DNA of 64,000 nucleotides from Pseudomonas sp. JQ170C (GCF_035581345.1 NZ_CP141608.1:700001-764000), one strand, 5' to 3'. Shown: positions 30,702-38,590, counted from the first letter of the stretch. Program-made: numbers and translations. Notes: generated by a model from the letters alone, not told the origin.

Positions 30702-31481
30702 ATGGCCGGCAGTCAGATCGAACGCGCGTTCAGCCTTGTTGAACGCCTTACCAGCGAGCCCCGCGGCCTGCCATTGCAGACCCTGGCCGACGAGCTGGAT
30801 ATCCCCAAGAGCGCCACCCACCGCATGCTCACCGAGTTGATGCGCCTGGGTTATGTGCGCCAGAACCCGGAGAGCAGCCGCTATCACCTGAGCACGCGGC
30901 TGGTGGCCATGGGCTTTCGCTACCTGGCCAGCAGCGGTGCCGATATCGTTCAGCCGATTCTTGATCAGCTGGCGCAACAGACCGGTGAGCTGGTGCGCCT
31001 GGGGGTGATCGACGGCGACCGCCAGACCTGGATCGCCAAGGCCCAGGGCGCCCGCTCGGGCTTGCGTTACGACCCGGACATGGGCCGCGATGCGCCGCTG
31101 TTCTATACCGCCTCCGGACATGCCTGGCTGTCGAGCCTGAGCGATGCCCAGGCCCTGGTGCTGGTGGAGCGCCAGGGCATTGCCCGGCGTGAAGACTTCG
31201 GCCCCAATGCCCCGGCCTCCAATGCCCAATTGCTCGAACGCCTGCGCTTGGCGCGCGAGCACGGCTATGCCTGGGTGGTGGAAAGCTCGGCGGTGGGGAC
31301 GTCGGCATTGGCGGCGGTGGTGCGCCACCCGGTCGATGGCCATGCGGTGGGCGTGCTCAGCGTGGCCGGGCCCAGCGCGCGGATGAGCGAGGCGCGTATG
31401 CATGAGCTGGCGCCGGTGCTGCTGGCGGCGGCAGCAGAGCTGTCGGCGGCCAGCCCCGCTTCCGAGTTGTTCGTCTCGTAG
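30702..31481 (+). CDS. IclR-family transcriptional regulator
   Basis: 259 residues. N-terminal winged HTH (QIERAFSLVERLTSEPRGLPLQTLADELDIPKSATHRMLTELMRLG) and a C-terminal IclR effector domain. IclR regulators commonly control aromatic and hydroaromatic catabolism (PcaR, PobR, CatR types). ATG at 30702. Two matching operator-like repeats flank it, one before the divergent FAD dehydrogenase and one before the TIM-barrel gene downstream. The stop TAG is the first TAG of a REP element. Confidence 0.9.
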   Translation: MAGSQIERAFSLVERLTSEPRGLPLQTLADELDIPKSATHRMLTELMRLGYVRQNPESSRYHLSTRLVAMGFRYLASSGADIVQPILDQLAQQTGELVRLGVIDGDRQTWIAKAQGARSGLRYDPDMGRDAPLFYTASGHAWLSSLSDAQALVLVERQGIARREDFGPNAPASNAQLLERLRLAREHGYAWVVESSAVGTSALAAVVRHPVDGHAVGVLSVAGPSARMSEARMHELAPVLLAAAAELSAASPASELFVS

Positions 31482-31547
31482 GAGCGGGCTTGCCCCGCGA
31501 TGCGATGTAACTGACACGACGCCGTCGCGGGGCAAGCCCGCTCCTAC
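31478..31547. repeat. REP element pair overlapping the iclR stop
   Basis: Inverted REP cores about 24 nt apart. GTAGGAGCGGG at the left edge supplies the TAG stop of the iclR-family gene. Confidence 0.85.
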
Positions 31548-31568
31548 AGGTTTTTCTTGCATTGAAAA

Positions 31569-31583
31569 TGGAACTTGGTTCTA
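31569..31583. promoter_or_regulatory. Second IclR-type operator, upstream of TIM-barrel gene
   Basis: TGGAACTTGGTTCTA, one mismatch from an inverted repeat and sharing TGGAAC and TTC-A with the box at 30562. It ends 34 nt before the TIM-barrel start, nearly the same distance as the first box from its gene. Confidence 0.55.
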
Positions 31584-31609
31584 AATAATCAAAATTCATT
31601 CTGCGAGAT

Positions 31610-31617
31610 AACAACAA
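31610..31617 (+). promoter_or_regulatory. Hfq/Crc CA motif at TIM-barrel gene start
   Basis: AACAACAA, matching AAnAAnAA, with its last A being the first base of the ATG. Expected to allow Hfq/Crc translational repression. Confidence 0.5.
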
Positions 31618-32432
31618 TGAGTCAACGCGTGATGTCCCTGGCTGCCCTGACAGTGCTGGAGCTGTCACCCGAAGCAATGGTCGAGGTCGCCGCCCGTGCG
31701 GGCTACAGCCATGTCGGCCTGCGTCTTGAGCCGGCGACGCCGGAGGAACATCACTTCGCGCTGGTGACCGATGCCGACCTGCGCCGCCGCACGGCGGCCC
31801 GTTTGCGCGACACCGGCATCCAGGTGCTGGACTTGGAAATCCTGCGGCTCAAGCCAGAAACCTGTGTATCCGATTTTGAAGCCTTGCTGGCCGTGGGCGC
31901 CGAGTTCGGTGCCAGCGAATTGCTGGTGGCCGGCAACGACCCGGACGAGCGTCGCCTGACGGATAACTTCGCCGCCCTGTGCGACCTGGCCGGGGAGTAC
32001 GGCCTGCACCCGCACCTGGAGTTCATGCCCTGGACCGACGCGAAGAACCTCACCCAGGCCCTGCGTATCGTCGAGCAGGCCGGGCGCGACAATGGCTGTG
32101 TGCTGGTCGATGCCTTTCACTTCGACCGCTCGGCGTCGTCGCTGGATGCGTTGCGCCAGGTCGCGCCGGCGCGTCTGCGATATGCTCAGCTGTGCGATGT
32201 GGCCGGTCCGCGTCCTGACGACATGGCCGAGATCTTGCGTCAGGCCCGCAACGAGCGGCGCTTTCCGGGCGACGGTGATTGCGACCTGGCGGGGCTGCTG
32301 CAGTGCCTGCCGTCGTCGATCCCCCTGAGTCTGGAAATTCCCACCCGGGAGTTGTATGAACAGGGCGTGAGCGCCCTGCAACGGGCACAGATGGCCCTGG
32401 ACAAGACCCGTCAGCTGCTTGAGCAGCACTAA
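31617..32432 (+). CDS. Sugar-phosphate isomerase/epimerase-like TIM-barrel protein
   Basis: 271 residues, xylose-isomerase-like TIM barrel (AP endonuclease 2 family). Likely divalent metal ligands lie in HLEFMPW near 140, VLVDAFHFDRS near 163, and SLEIPTRE near 240. The same fold serves 3-dehydroshikimate dehydratases, but this protein is short and not closely similar to QuiC or AsbF in the regions compared. ATG at 31617 (MSQRVMSLAAL). Probably cotranscribed with the DMT permease gene 16 nt after its stop and controlled by the adjacent IclR regulator. Substrate unknown. Confidence 0.75.
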   Translation: MSQRVMSLAALTVLELSPEAMVEVAARAGYSHVGLRLEPATPEEHHFALVTDADLRRRTAARLRDTGIQVLDLEILRLKPETCVSDFEALLAVGAEFGASELLVAGNDPDERRLTDNFAALCDLAGEYGLHPHLEFMPWTDAKNLTQALRIVEQAGRDNGCVLVDAFHFDRSASSLDALRQVAPARLRYAQLCDVAGPRPDDMAEILRQARNERRFPGDGDCDLAGLLQCLPSSIPLSLEIPTRELYEQGVSALQRAQMALDKTRQLLEQH

Positions 32433-32448
32433 CCTGCGAGCCGATTAC

Positions 32449-33327
32449 ATGCCCCGTCCCACCGCGCTTACCGACGCCACCCAGCCACTGCGGGGCATTT
32501 TGCTGGTGGTGCTGGCGACCTTCCTGTTTGCCAGCCACGACGCATTGTCCAAGTACCTGGCCGGGTTCTATCCGATCCTCTGGGTCGTGTGGGCGCGCTA
32601 CCTGGTGCACACCTTGCTGATGATGGCGATCTTCCTGCCGCAGTCCGGGTTGCGGGTGTTGCGCACCCGTCGGCCGGGGCTGCAGGCGTTGCGGGCGTTG
32701 TGCCTGCTGGGTACCAGTCTGTTGTTCACCACGGCGTTGCAGTTCATCCCGCTGGCGGAAGCCACGGCGGTGAACTTTCTTGCGCCCTTGCTGGTGACGG
32801 CGCTGTCGCTGCCGCTGCTGGGCGAGAAGGTGACCCGGGGGCAGTGGGTCGCGGTGCTGGTGAGTTTTGTCGGCGTCACGGTGATCATCCACCCGGGCGG
32901 TGAGTTGTTCACCCCGGCGGTGCTGCTGCCGTTTGGCTCGGCGTTGTGCTTTTGCTTCTACCAGCTCTTGACCCGCAAGCTCAGCGGCATCGACAGCCCG
33001 ACCACCAGCAACTTCTTCACCGGCGTGCTCAACACACTGATCATGAGTGCCATCGTGCCGATGTTCTGGCAGACCCCGACCCTGGTACACGGTCTGATGG
33101 CGGTGGCGCTGGGTACCTGCGGGATGACGGCGCACCTGTTCCTGACCCAGGCCTTCCGCCATGCGCCCCCGGCGATGCTGGCGCCGTTCAGCTACTGCCA
33201 GATCGTGTTTGCCGGGGTGCTTGGCCTGGTGCTGTTCGGACACAGCCCGGACATGGCCGGGCTGGTGGGGATTGCCTTGATCTGCCTGAGCGGGCTGGGC
33301 GCTGCCTGGTTGCAGCGCAAGCCTTAG
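32449..33327 (+). CDS. DMT-superfamily (EamA) permease
   Basis: 292 residues, ten hydrophobic segments in two EamA repeats (GILLVVLATFLFASHDALSKYL and the second half near ILPFGSALCFCFYQLLTRKL). Such permeases move small metabolites across the inner membrane; direction and substrate cannot be read from sequence. ATG at 32449; a TTG at 32419 would overlap the upstream gene and lacks support. Follows the TIM-barrel gene by 16 nt. Its stop overlaps that of the convergent MFS gene by 4 nt. Confidence 0.82.
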   Translation: MPRPTALTDATQPLRGILLVVLATFLFASHDALSKYLAGFYPILWVVWARYLVHTLLMMAIFLPQSGLRVLRTRRPGLQALRALCLLGTSLLFTTALQFIPLAEATAVNFLAPLLVTALSLPLLGEKVTRGQWVAVLVSFVGVTVIIHPGGELFTPAVLLPFGSALCFCFYQLLTRKLSGIDSPTTSNFFTGVLNTLIMSAIVPMFWQTPTLVHGLMAVALGTCGMTAHLFLTQAFRHAPPAMLAPFSYCQIVFAGVLGLVLFGHSPDMAGLVGIALICLSGLGAAWLQRKP

Positions 33328-34664
33328 GCTTCGACCTTGGGCACCTTGCGGGGGGCCGTCAGGTACATCCAGACCAGGGCGATGAAGTACATGGCCGGGA
33401 TCATGGTGAACAGCAGGGTGTAATTGTTGTTGGTGGTGGTCAGGATGTAGCCCACCAACTGGGTCATGAACATTCCGCCGATGGCCGCGCACATGCCGCC
33501 GAAACCGAACACCGTGCTCATCATGTGCTTGGGGGTGTAGTCCATCACCAGGCTCCAGATGTTGGCTGTCCAGGCCTGGTGGGCGGCAATGGCCAGGGAG
33601 ATGGCCAGTACCGCGACCCACAGGCTGCTGGCGCCGGCGGCGAAGATCACGCTGACGATGGTGGCGGCGAACAGCAGCATCGACAGCAGGCGCGCCTTGA
33701 CCGGGGCCATGCCGCGACCGATCAGGAACGACGAGAGAATGCCGCCGCCGACGCTGCCGAAGTCAGCGCTCAGGTAGATGACGATCAGCGGGATGCCCAT
33801 CTGGGTCACGCTGATACCCAGGTTGTACTGCTGATTGAGAAACGGCGGCAGCCAGTACAGGTAGAACCAGAACACTGGCGCGGTGATCGAGTAGGCCAGG
33901 GCGAAGGCCCAGGTGCCCCGCATGCGCAGGATCCGCGAGAACGGCACGCGGGTTTGTTCCGGCTCCAATTCACTTTGCACGTAGGCAAGTTCTTCCTGGC
34001 TGACGCTCGGGTGGTTCTCGGGGTTGTAGTACTTCAGGCCCCAGAACACCACCCACACCAGGCCCAGTGCGGCCATGCCCATGAACGCAGCCTGCCAGCC
34101 CCACACGGTGAGGATCAGCGGCAGCAGCATCGGGGTGAACATCGCGCCCACGTTGGTGCCGGCGTTGAAGATGCCGGTCGCCACAGCCCGCTCGCCGGCC
34201 GGGAACCACAGGCGCGTGGTCTTGACGCAGGCGGGGTAGTTGGCCGCTTCGGTGAGGCCGAGGATGAACCGGCAGACCATGAAGCCCACCGCCGAAGTCG
34301 CCAGGCCATGGGCACCGGTCGCCAGGCTCCAGAGCAGTACGGCGCAGAAGAACACGCGCTTGACGCCGATGCGGTCGATCAACCGGCCCTGGAGGACGAA
34401 GCCGATGGCGTAGCCCACCTGGAACCAGAAGTTGATGTTGGCGTAATCCATCGCCGTCCAGCTCATTTCCTTGGCCAGGATCGGCTGCATGACGCCCAGG
34501 GCGGCGCGGTCGATGTAGTTCAGGGTGGTGGCGAAGAACACCAGGGCCAGCATGACCCAACGGGTCTTGCCCACCGCCATGGCGCCACGGATTTTGTCGC
34601 CGATGCCGGCGTGCGGGGTGCTGGCCAGCGGCTGGGCCATGCGGGTGCTTTGTGAATGGATCAT
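33324..34664 (-). CDS. MFS permease, anion:cation symporter (ACS) type
   Basis: 446 residues, twelve predicted membrane segments. RWVMLALVFFATTLNYIDRAALGVMQP at the N-terminus and the loop motif GRLIDRIGVKRVF are typical of the ACS family, which imports organic anions such as hexuronates, phthalate and hydroxy acids. Divergent from quiC, so a shikimate or quinate (or dehydroshikimate) importer is the likely role; this is inference. The start at 34664 is uncertain because no good ribosome site precedes it; 34712 and 34640 are alternatives. Confidence 0.85.
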   Translation of the reverse strand: MIHSQSTRMAQPLASTPHAGIGDKIRGAMAVGKTRWVMLALVFFATTLNYIDRAALGVMQPILAKEMSWTAMDYANINFWFQVGYAIGFVLQGRLIDRIGVKRVFFCAVLLWSLATGAHGLATSAVGFMVCRFILGLTEAANYPACVKTTRLWFPAGERAVATGIFNAGTNVGAMFTPMLLPLILTVWGWQAAFMGMAALGLVWVVFWGLKYYNPENHPSVSQEELAYVQSELEPEQTRVPFSRILRMRGTWAFALAYSITAPVFWFYLYWLPPFLNQQYNLGISVTQMGIPLIVIYLSADFGSVGGGILSSFLIGRGMAPVKARLLSMLLFAATIVSVIFAAGASSLWVAVLAISLAIAAHQAWTANIWSLVMDYTPKHMMSTVFGFGGMCAAIGGMFMTQLVGYILTTTNNNYTLLFTMIPAMYFIALVWMYLTAPRKVPKVEA

Positions 34665-34967
34665 GGGAGGGTTACCCGTATTTTTATGTTTATGGGTCAA
34701 GCCTTGGGTCACGCATCACTACGGTCGCCGGGGTGCTCGGCGGTCGATTGAGCGGCAGGGGTCGACGGGCTTTTGGCCCCTCGAGCAACACTGCCCGGTG
34801 TCGAAATGGTGCGCCTGTGGTCAAAAAAGGGTCAATTCGCAGAACGCTATTATGGGCGATAATCGAACACAAAACTAACCAGTTCGTACATATTGCATTG
34901 AGCAATTTTTGCCCAGCGCCAATACTGGCTGCATCCGGGTTTTGCCTACCCATCGGAGCGAATAAAA
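34665..34967. other. Divergent spacer between MFS and quiC
   Basis: 303 nt without a gene. The left two thirds are GC-rich and featureless; the right third is AT-rich and holds the TetR-type box at 34876 and the quiC ribosome site GGAG. Promoters for both genes are expected here but no certain -35/-10 pair was picked. Confidence 0.7.
34876..34891 (+). promoter_or_regulatory. TetR-type box upstream of quiC
   Basis: TAACCAGTTCGTACAT fits TAACCA-N4-GTACAT, the same pattern and spacing found in front of the quinate/shikimate dehydrogenase gene (38575-38590). Ends 76 nt before quiC. Confidence 0.55.
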
Positions 34968-34968
34968 A
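34961..34968 (+). promoter_or_regulatory. Hfq/Crc CA motif at quiC start
   Basis: AATAAAAA fits AAnAAnAA, between GGAG and the quiC start, ending on the A of ATG. Confidence 0.45.
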
Positions 34969-36875
34969 TGCAGCGTTCGATTGCCACTGTGTCCTTGAGC
35001 GGTACCTTGCCTGAAAAACTCGAAGCCATAGCCGCCGCGGGGTTCGACGGGGTCGAGATCTTCGAGAATGACTTGCTGTACTACGCCGGCAGCCCGCGGG
35101 AAATCCGCCAGCGCTGCGCCGATCTGGGCCTGGCAATCACCCTGTTTCAACCGTTCCGCGACTTCGAGGGCTGCCGCCGCGACCGCCTGGTACGCAACCT
35201 GGACCGGGCCGAGCGCAAGTTCGACCTGATGCAGGAGCTGGGCACCGATCTGGTGCTGGTGTGCAGCAACGTCGCCGCCGATTCCCTGGGCGAACGCGAG
35301 GTGTTGATCGATGACCTGCGCCTGCTGGCCGAACGTGCCGGGGCGCGGGATCTGCGCATTGGTTACGAGGCGCTGGCCTGGGGTCGTCATGTGAACACCT
35401 GGGAGCAGGTCTGGGACATCGTCAAGGCGGGCGATCATCCAAGCCTGGGCATGATTCTCGACAGTTTCCACACCTTGTCGATCAAAGGTGATCCGCGCGG
35501 CATTGCCCAGGTGCCGGGCGACAAGATCTTTTTCGTGCAAATGGCCGATGCACCCGTGCTGGCCATGGATGTGCTGGAGTGGAGCCGCCATTTCCGTTGC
35601 TTCCCGGGGCAGGGCGAATTCGACCTGGCCGGGTTCCTGGCGCCGATCCTGGCCAGCGGTTATCGCGGGCCGTTGTCGCTGGAAATCTTCAACGACGGTT
35701 TCCGCGCAGCGCCACCACGGGCCAATGCCGCCGACGGCCTGCGCTCGCTGTTGTACCTGGAAGAGAAGACCCGCCAGCGCCTCGAGCAGGACAACCCGCA
35801 ACCGCTGGACGACTTGCTGTTCGCCCCGCCCGCCGCCAGCGCCTACGACGGCATCGAGTTCCTTGAGTTCGCCGTGGACGACGCACTGGGCGCCAAGCTG
35901 GGCAATTGGCTGGAGCGCCTGGGCTTTACCCGCGCCGGTGCGCACCGCTCGAAGAACGTCAGCTTGCTGCGCCAGGGTGACATCAACCTGATCCTCAACG
36001 CCGAACCCTATTCGTTCGCCCACAACTTCTTTGAAAGCCATGGTCCGTCGTTGTGTGCCACGGCGATCCGGGTCAAGGACAGCGCCCAGGCCCTGGCCCG
36101 GGCCGTGGCCTATCACGGCCAGCCGTATCGCGGCCTGGTCGGGCCCAACGAACGTGAACTGGCCGCGGTGCGGGCGCCGGATGGCAGCCTGATCTACCTC
36201 GTCGATCAGGACGCCGAAGGCCGCACCATCTACGACACCGACTTCAGCCAGTTGCAGCCGTCGGGCAACAGCCTGGGGCTCAAACGCATCGACCACATGG
36301 CCCTGGCCCTGCCGGCCGATGGCCTGGACAGCTGGGCGCTGTTCTACAAGAGCCTGCTGGACTTCACCGCCGACGACGAGGTGGTACTGCCCGACCCTTA
36401 CGGCCTGGTGAAAAGCCGTGCGCTGCGCAGTCGCTGCAGCTCGATCCGCCTGCCGCTGAACATCTCGGAAAACCGCAATACCGCCATTGCCCATGCGCTG
36501 TCGCACTATCGCGGCTCGGGTGTGCACCACATTGCGTTCGACTGCGACGATATCTTTGCGGCGGTCAAGCAGGCCAAGGAGGCGGGCGTGGCGTTGCTCG
36601 ACATCCCGCTCAACTACTACGACGACCTGGCCGCACGCTTTGACTTCGACGACGAGTTCCTCAGCGAACTGGCCTACTACAACGTGCTCTACGACCGCGA
36701 CGCCCAGGGCGGCGAGCTGTTCCATGTGTACACCGAGCCGTTCGAGGAGCGTTTTTTCTTCGAGGTGCTGCAGCGTCGCAATGGCTACAGTGGCTATGGC
36801 GCGGCCAACGTGGCCGTGCGTCTGGCCGCCATGGCCAAGGCGCGGGCCGGTGCGCCGGCGCAGGCCCGTTTGTAG
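34968..36875 (+). CDS. quiC: Two-domain 3-dehydroshikimate dehydratase
   Basis: 635 residues. The N-terminal TIM barrel (about 1-270) dehydrates 3-dehydroshikimate to protocatechuate. Metal ligands fall at Glu134 (YEALAWG), Asp165 (LDSFHT), Gln191 (VQMADA) and Glu239 (SLEIFND), the positions reported for P. putida QuiC1. The C-terminal half is a VOC/HPPD-like domain with its own metal triad candidates: HMALALPADG, HHIAFDCDD and FFFEVLQRR. ATG at 34968 behind GGAG. Its product is the substrate of PcaHG at 27.4-28.7 kb. Divergent from an MFS permease; a TetR gene follows 66 nt later. Confidence 0.95.
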   Translation: MQRSIATVSLSGTLPEKLEAIAAAGFDGVEIFENDLLYYAGSPREIRQRCADLGLAITLFQPFRDFEGCRRDRLVRNLDRAERKFDLMQELGTDLVLVCSNVAADSLGEREVLIDDLRLLAERAGARDLRIGYEALAWGRHVNTWEQVWDIVKAGDHPSLGMILDSFHTLSIKGDPRGIAQVPGDKIFFVQMADAPVLAMDVLEWSRHFRCFPGQGEFDLAGFLAPILASGYRGPLSLEIFNDGFRAAPPRANAADGLRSLLYLEEKTRQRLEQDNPQPLDDLLFAPPAASAYDGIEFLEFAVDDALGAKLGNWLERLGFTRAGAHRSKNVSLLRQGDINLILNAEPYSFAHNFFESHGPSLCATAIRVKDSAQALARAVAYHGQPYRGLVGPNERELAAVRAPDGSLIYLVDQDAEGRTIYDTDFSQLQPSGNSLGLKRIDHMALALPADGLDSWALFYKSLLDFTADDEVVLPDPYGLVKSRALRSRCSSIRLPLNISENRNTAIAHALSHYRGSGVHHIAFDCDDIFAAVKQAKEAGVALLDIPLNYYDDLAARFDFDDEFLSELAYYNVLYDRDAQGGELFHVYTEPFEERFFFEVLQRRNGYSGYGAANVAVRLAAMAKARAGAPAQARL

Positions 36876-36941
36876 GCAGGCTTTCTTCCTTATCCCCCGG
36901 GGCTCATAATCACCGGGTTAACCGTTGGCCACGAGTCCCGT

Positions 36942-37610
36942 ATGACGACTACCCCAGCACTTTTCGCAGCCCCGGAACCGGCGGCGCGCAAAGGCCGCAA
37001 GAACAACCCGGAAAAAACCCGCGAGAACATTCTTCAAGCGGCGATCAGCGAGTTCGTCCAGCAGGGGCTGGCCGGGGCGCGGGTCGATTCGATCGCCGAG
37101 CGCACCCAGACCTCCAAGCGGATGATCTACTACTACTTCAACAGCAAGGAGCAGTTGTACGTCGAGGTGCTGGAGAAGCTCTACGGTGATATCCGCAACA
37201 CTGAAAGCAGCCTGAACCTGGCCGAGCTGGAACCGCGCCAGGGCATTCGCCGGTTGGTGGAATTCACCTTCGATCACCATGATCGCAATGTCGATTTCGT
37301 GCGCATCGTCTGCAACGAGAACATGCACCACGGCGAGTACGTGAAGTGCTCCTCGACCATCCGCTCAATGAACAAGACGGTGCTTACCGCGCTGGACGAG
37401 ATCCTGCACCGCGGTGCCGAGCAAGGCCTGTTCCGCCAGGGGCTGCAAGCGCTGGATGTGCACCTGCTGATCAGCTCGTTCTGTTTTTACCGGGTATCGA
37501 ACCGGCACACCTTTGGTGAGCTGTTCCAGGTCGATTTCGAGGATGAGGCGATCAAGGATCGCCATCGCGAGATGATCTGCGAGTCGGTGCTGCGGTATTT
37601 GCAGGCGTGA
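36942..37610 (+). CDS. TetR-family regulator of the hydroaromatic genes
   Basis: 222 residues. HTH near 22-68: KTRENILQAAISEFVQQGLAGARVDSIAERTQTSKRMIYYYFNSKEQLY, followed by a TetR C-terminal domain. Lies between quiC and the convergent quinate/shikimate dehydrogenase gene. The paired TAACCA-N4-GTACAT boxes before those two genes are the obvious candidate binding sites. ATG at 36942. Stop TGA abuts a REP pair. Confidence 0.88.
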   Translation: MTTTPALFAAPEPAARKGRKNNPEKTRENILQAAISEFVQQGLAGARVDSIAERTQTSKRMIYYYFNSKEQLYVEVLEKLYGDIRNTESSLNLAELEPRQGIRRLVEFTFDHHDRNVDFVRIVCNENMHHGEYVKCSSTIRSMNKTVLTALDEILHRGAEQGLFRQGLQALDVHLLISSFCFYRVSNRHTFGELFQVDFEDEAIKDRHREMICESVLRYLQA

Positions 37611-37664
37611 TCGCGAGGCAAGCCCGCTCCTACAGGGATGTGTAGGAGCGGGCTTGCCCCGCGA
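37611..37664. repeat. REP element pair
   Basis: Inverted REP cores 8 nt apart, between the convergent TetR and dehydrogenase genes and starting directly after the TetR stop. Confidence 0.85.
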
Positions 37665-37670
37665 AGCTTT

Positions 37671-38531
37671 TCAGCCGCCCAGGCTGTTGAAGTGCTCGAT
37701 CATCCGCGAAGCATCCGCAGTCACCCCGCTGAACAACTCGAACGCCTTCACCGCCTGGAACACCGCCATGTTCGAGCCATCCAGGGTCCGGCATCCCAAC
37801 GCCCGCGCCTCACGCAGCAGCTCGGTTTCCAGCGGGAAATAAACAATCTCCGCCACCCACAATGCAGGGCGCAGCAACGCCTTGGGTACCGGCATGCCCG
37901 GCAGCTTGGCCATCCCCATCGGCGTGGTATTGACCAGCCCGTCGGCGGCGACCAGGGCACTTTCCAGGTCATGGCCGACGCGGGCGCGGCTGCCGTTGAC
38001 GTGTTGATTGAGGTTATCCACCAGCGCCTGCGCGCGGGCCGTTTCGACATCGAACACGGTCAGTTGCGCGACGCCTTCGGCCAGCAGTGCGTGTGCCACC
38101 GCAGCCCCTGCACCGCCGGCACCCATCTGCACCACCCGGGCGCGCGGCGCATCGGCCAGGCCCCGGCGAAAGCCTTCGGCAAAGCCCAGGCAGTCGGTGT
38201 TGTGGCCGATGCGCTTGCCGTCCTTGAGCACCACGGTGTTGACCGCACCAATGCCCCGCGCTTCAGCCGAGAGATCGTCCAGCAATGGCAGGATCGCCTG
38301 CTTGCACGGGAAGGTGATGTTCAGGCCGGTGTAACCCATCGACTCGGCAGCGGTGAGCAGTTGCTCCAGCGCGGTGCTGTCCAGTTGCAGGCGGTCCAGG
38401 TCGATCAGCCGGTACAGGTAATTCAAGCCCTGGGCACGGCCTTCGTGCTCATGCAGCGCAGGGGTGCGCGAGGCCTGGATGCCTGCGCCGATCAGGCCGG
38501 CGAGAATGCCGCCGGAGGTGGCCGGGTTCAT
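37671..38531 (-). CDS. Quinate/shikimate dehydrogenase, Corynebacterium QsuD type
   Basis: 286 residues. The AroE fold is clear: SRTPALHEHEG near 18, catalytic Lys in NITFPCKQAILPLLDDLS near 80 and Asp in GHNTDCLGF near 120, Rossmann GAGGAGAAVAHALL near 140. It resembles the C. glutamicum quinate/shikimate dehydrogenase (SRTPAMHEAEG) more than biosynthetic AroE. The residue at the end of the second Rossmann strand is acidic (FDVETARAQ) instead of the NADP-binding NRT of AroE, predicting NAD+ use and an oxidative, catabolic role. ATG at 38531 behind GGAG. A TetR-type box lies 44 nt upstream. Confidence 0.88.
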   Translation of the reverse strand: MNPATSGGILAGLIGAGIQASRTPALHEHEGRAQGLNYLYRLIDLDRLQLDSTALEQLLTAAESMGYTGLNITFPCKQAILPLLDDLSAEARGIGAVNTVVLKDGKRIGHNTDCLGFAEGFRRGLADAPRARVVQMGAGGAGAAVAHALLAEGVAQLTVFDVETARAQALVDNLNQHVNGSRARVGHDLESALVAADGLVNTTPMGMAKLPGMPVPKALLRPALWVAEIVYFPLETELLREARALGCRTLDGSNMAVFQAVKAFELFSGVTADASRMIEHFNSLGG

Positions 38532-38543
38532 GGGGAAACTCCA

Positions 38544-38551
38544 TTGTTGTT
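38544..38551 (-). promoter_or_regulatory. Hfq/Crc CA motif before quinate/shikimate dehydrogenase gene
   Basis: On the coding strand AACAACAA immediately precedes the GGAG ribosome site. Confidence 0.55.
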
Positions 38552-38574
38552 CTTGGAAATGGCGTTCAGTGAAA

Positions 38575-38590
38575 ATGTACCGTTTGGTTA
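38575..38590 (-). promoter_or_regulatory. TetR-type box upstream of the dehydrogenase gene
   Basis: Coding-strand TAACCAAACGGTACAT, the same TAACCA-N4-GTACAT pattern and orientation relative to its gene as the box before quiC. Starts 44 nt upstream of the ATG. Confidence 0.55.

Noticed and set aside
34875..36725. 616-codon open frame antisense to quiC
   Set aside because: quiC carries its full set of metal ligands; the antisense frame has none of any family.
36912..36935. GGTTAACC near the TetR gene start as a third operator
   Set aside because: It shares only the TAACC half with the two boxes and lacks the GTACAT half at the right spacing.
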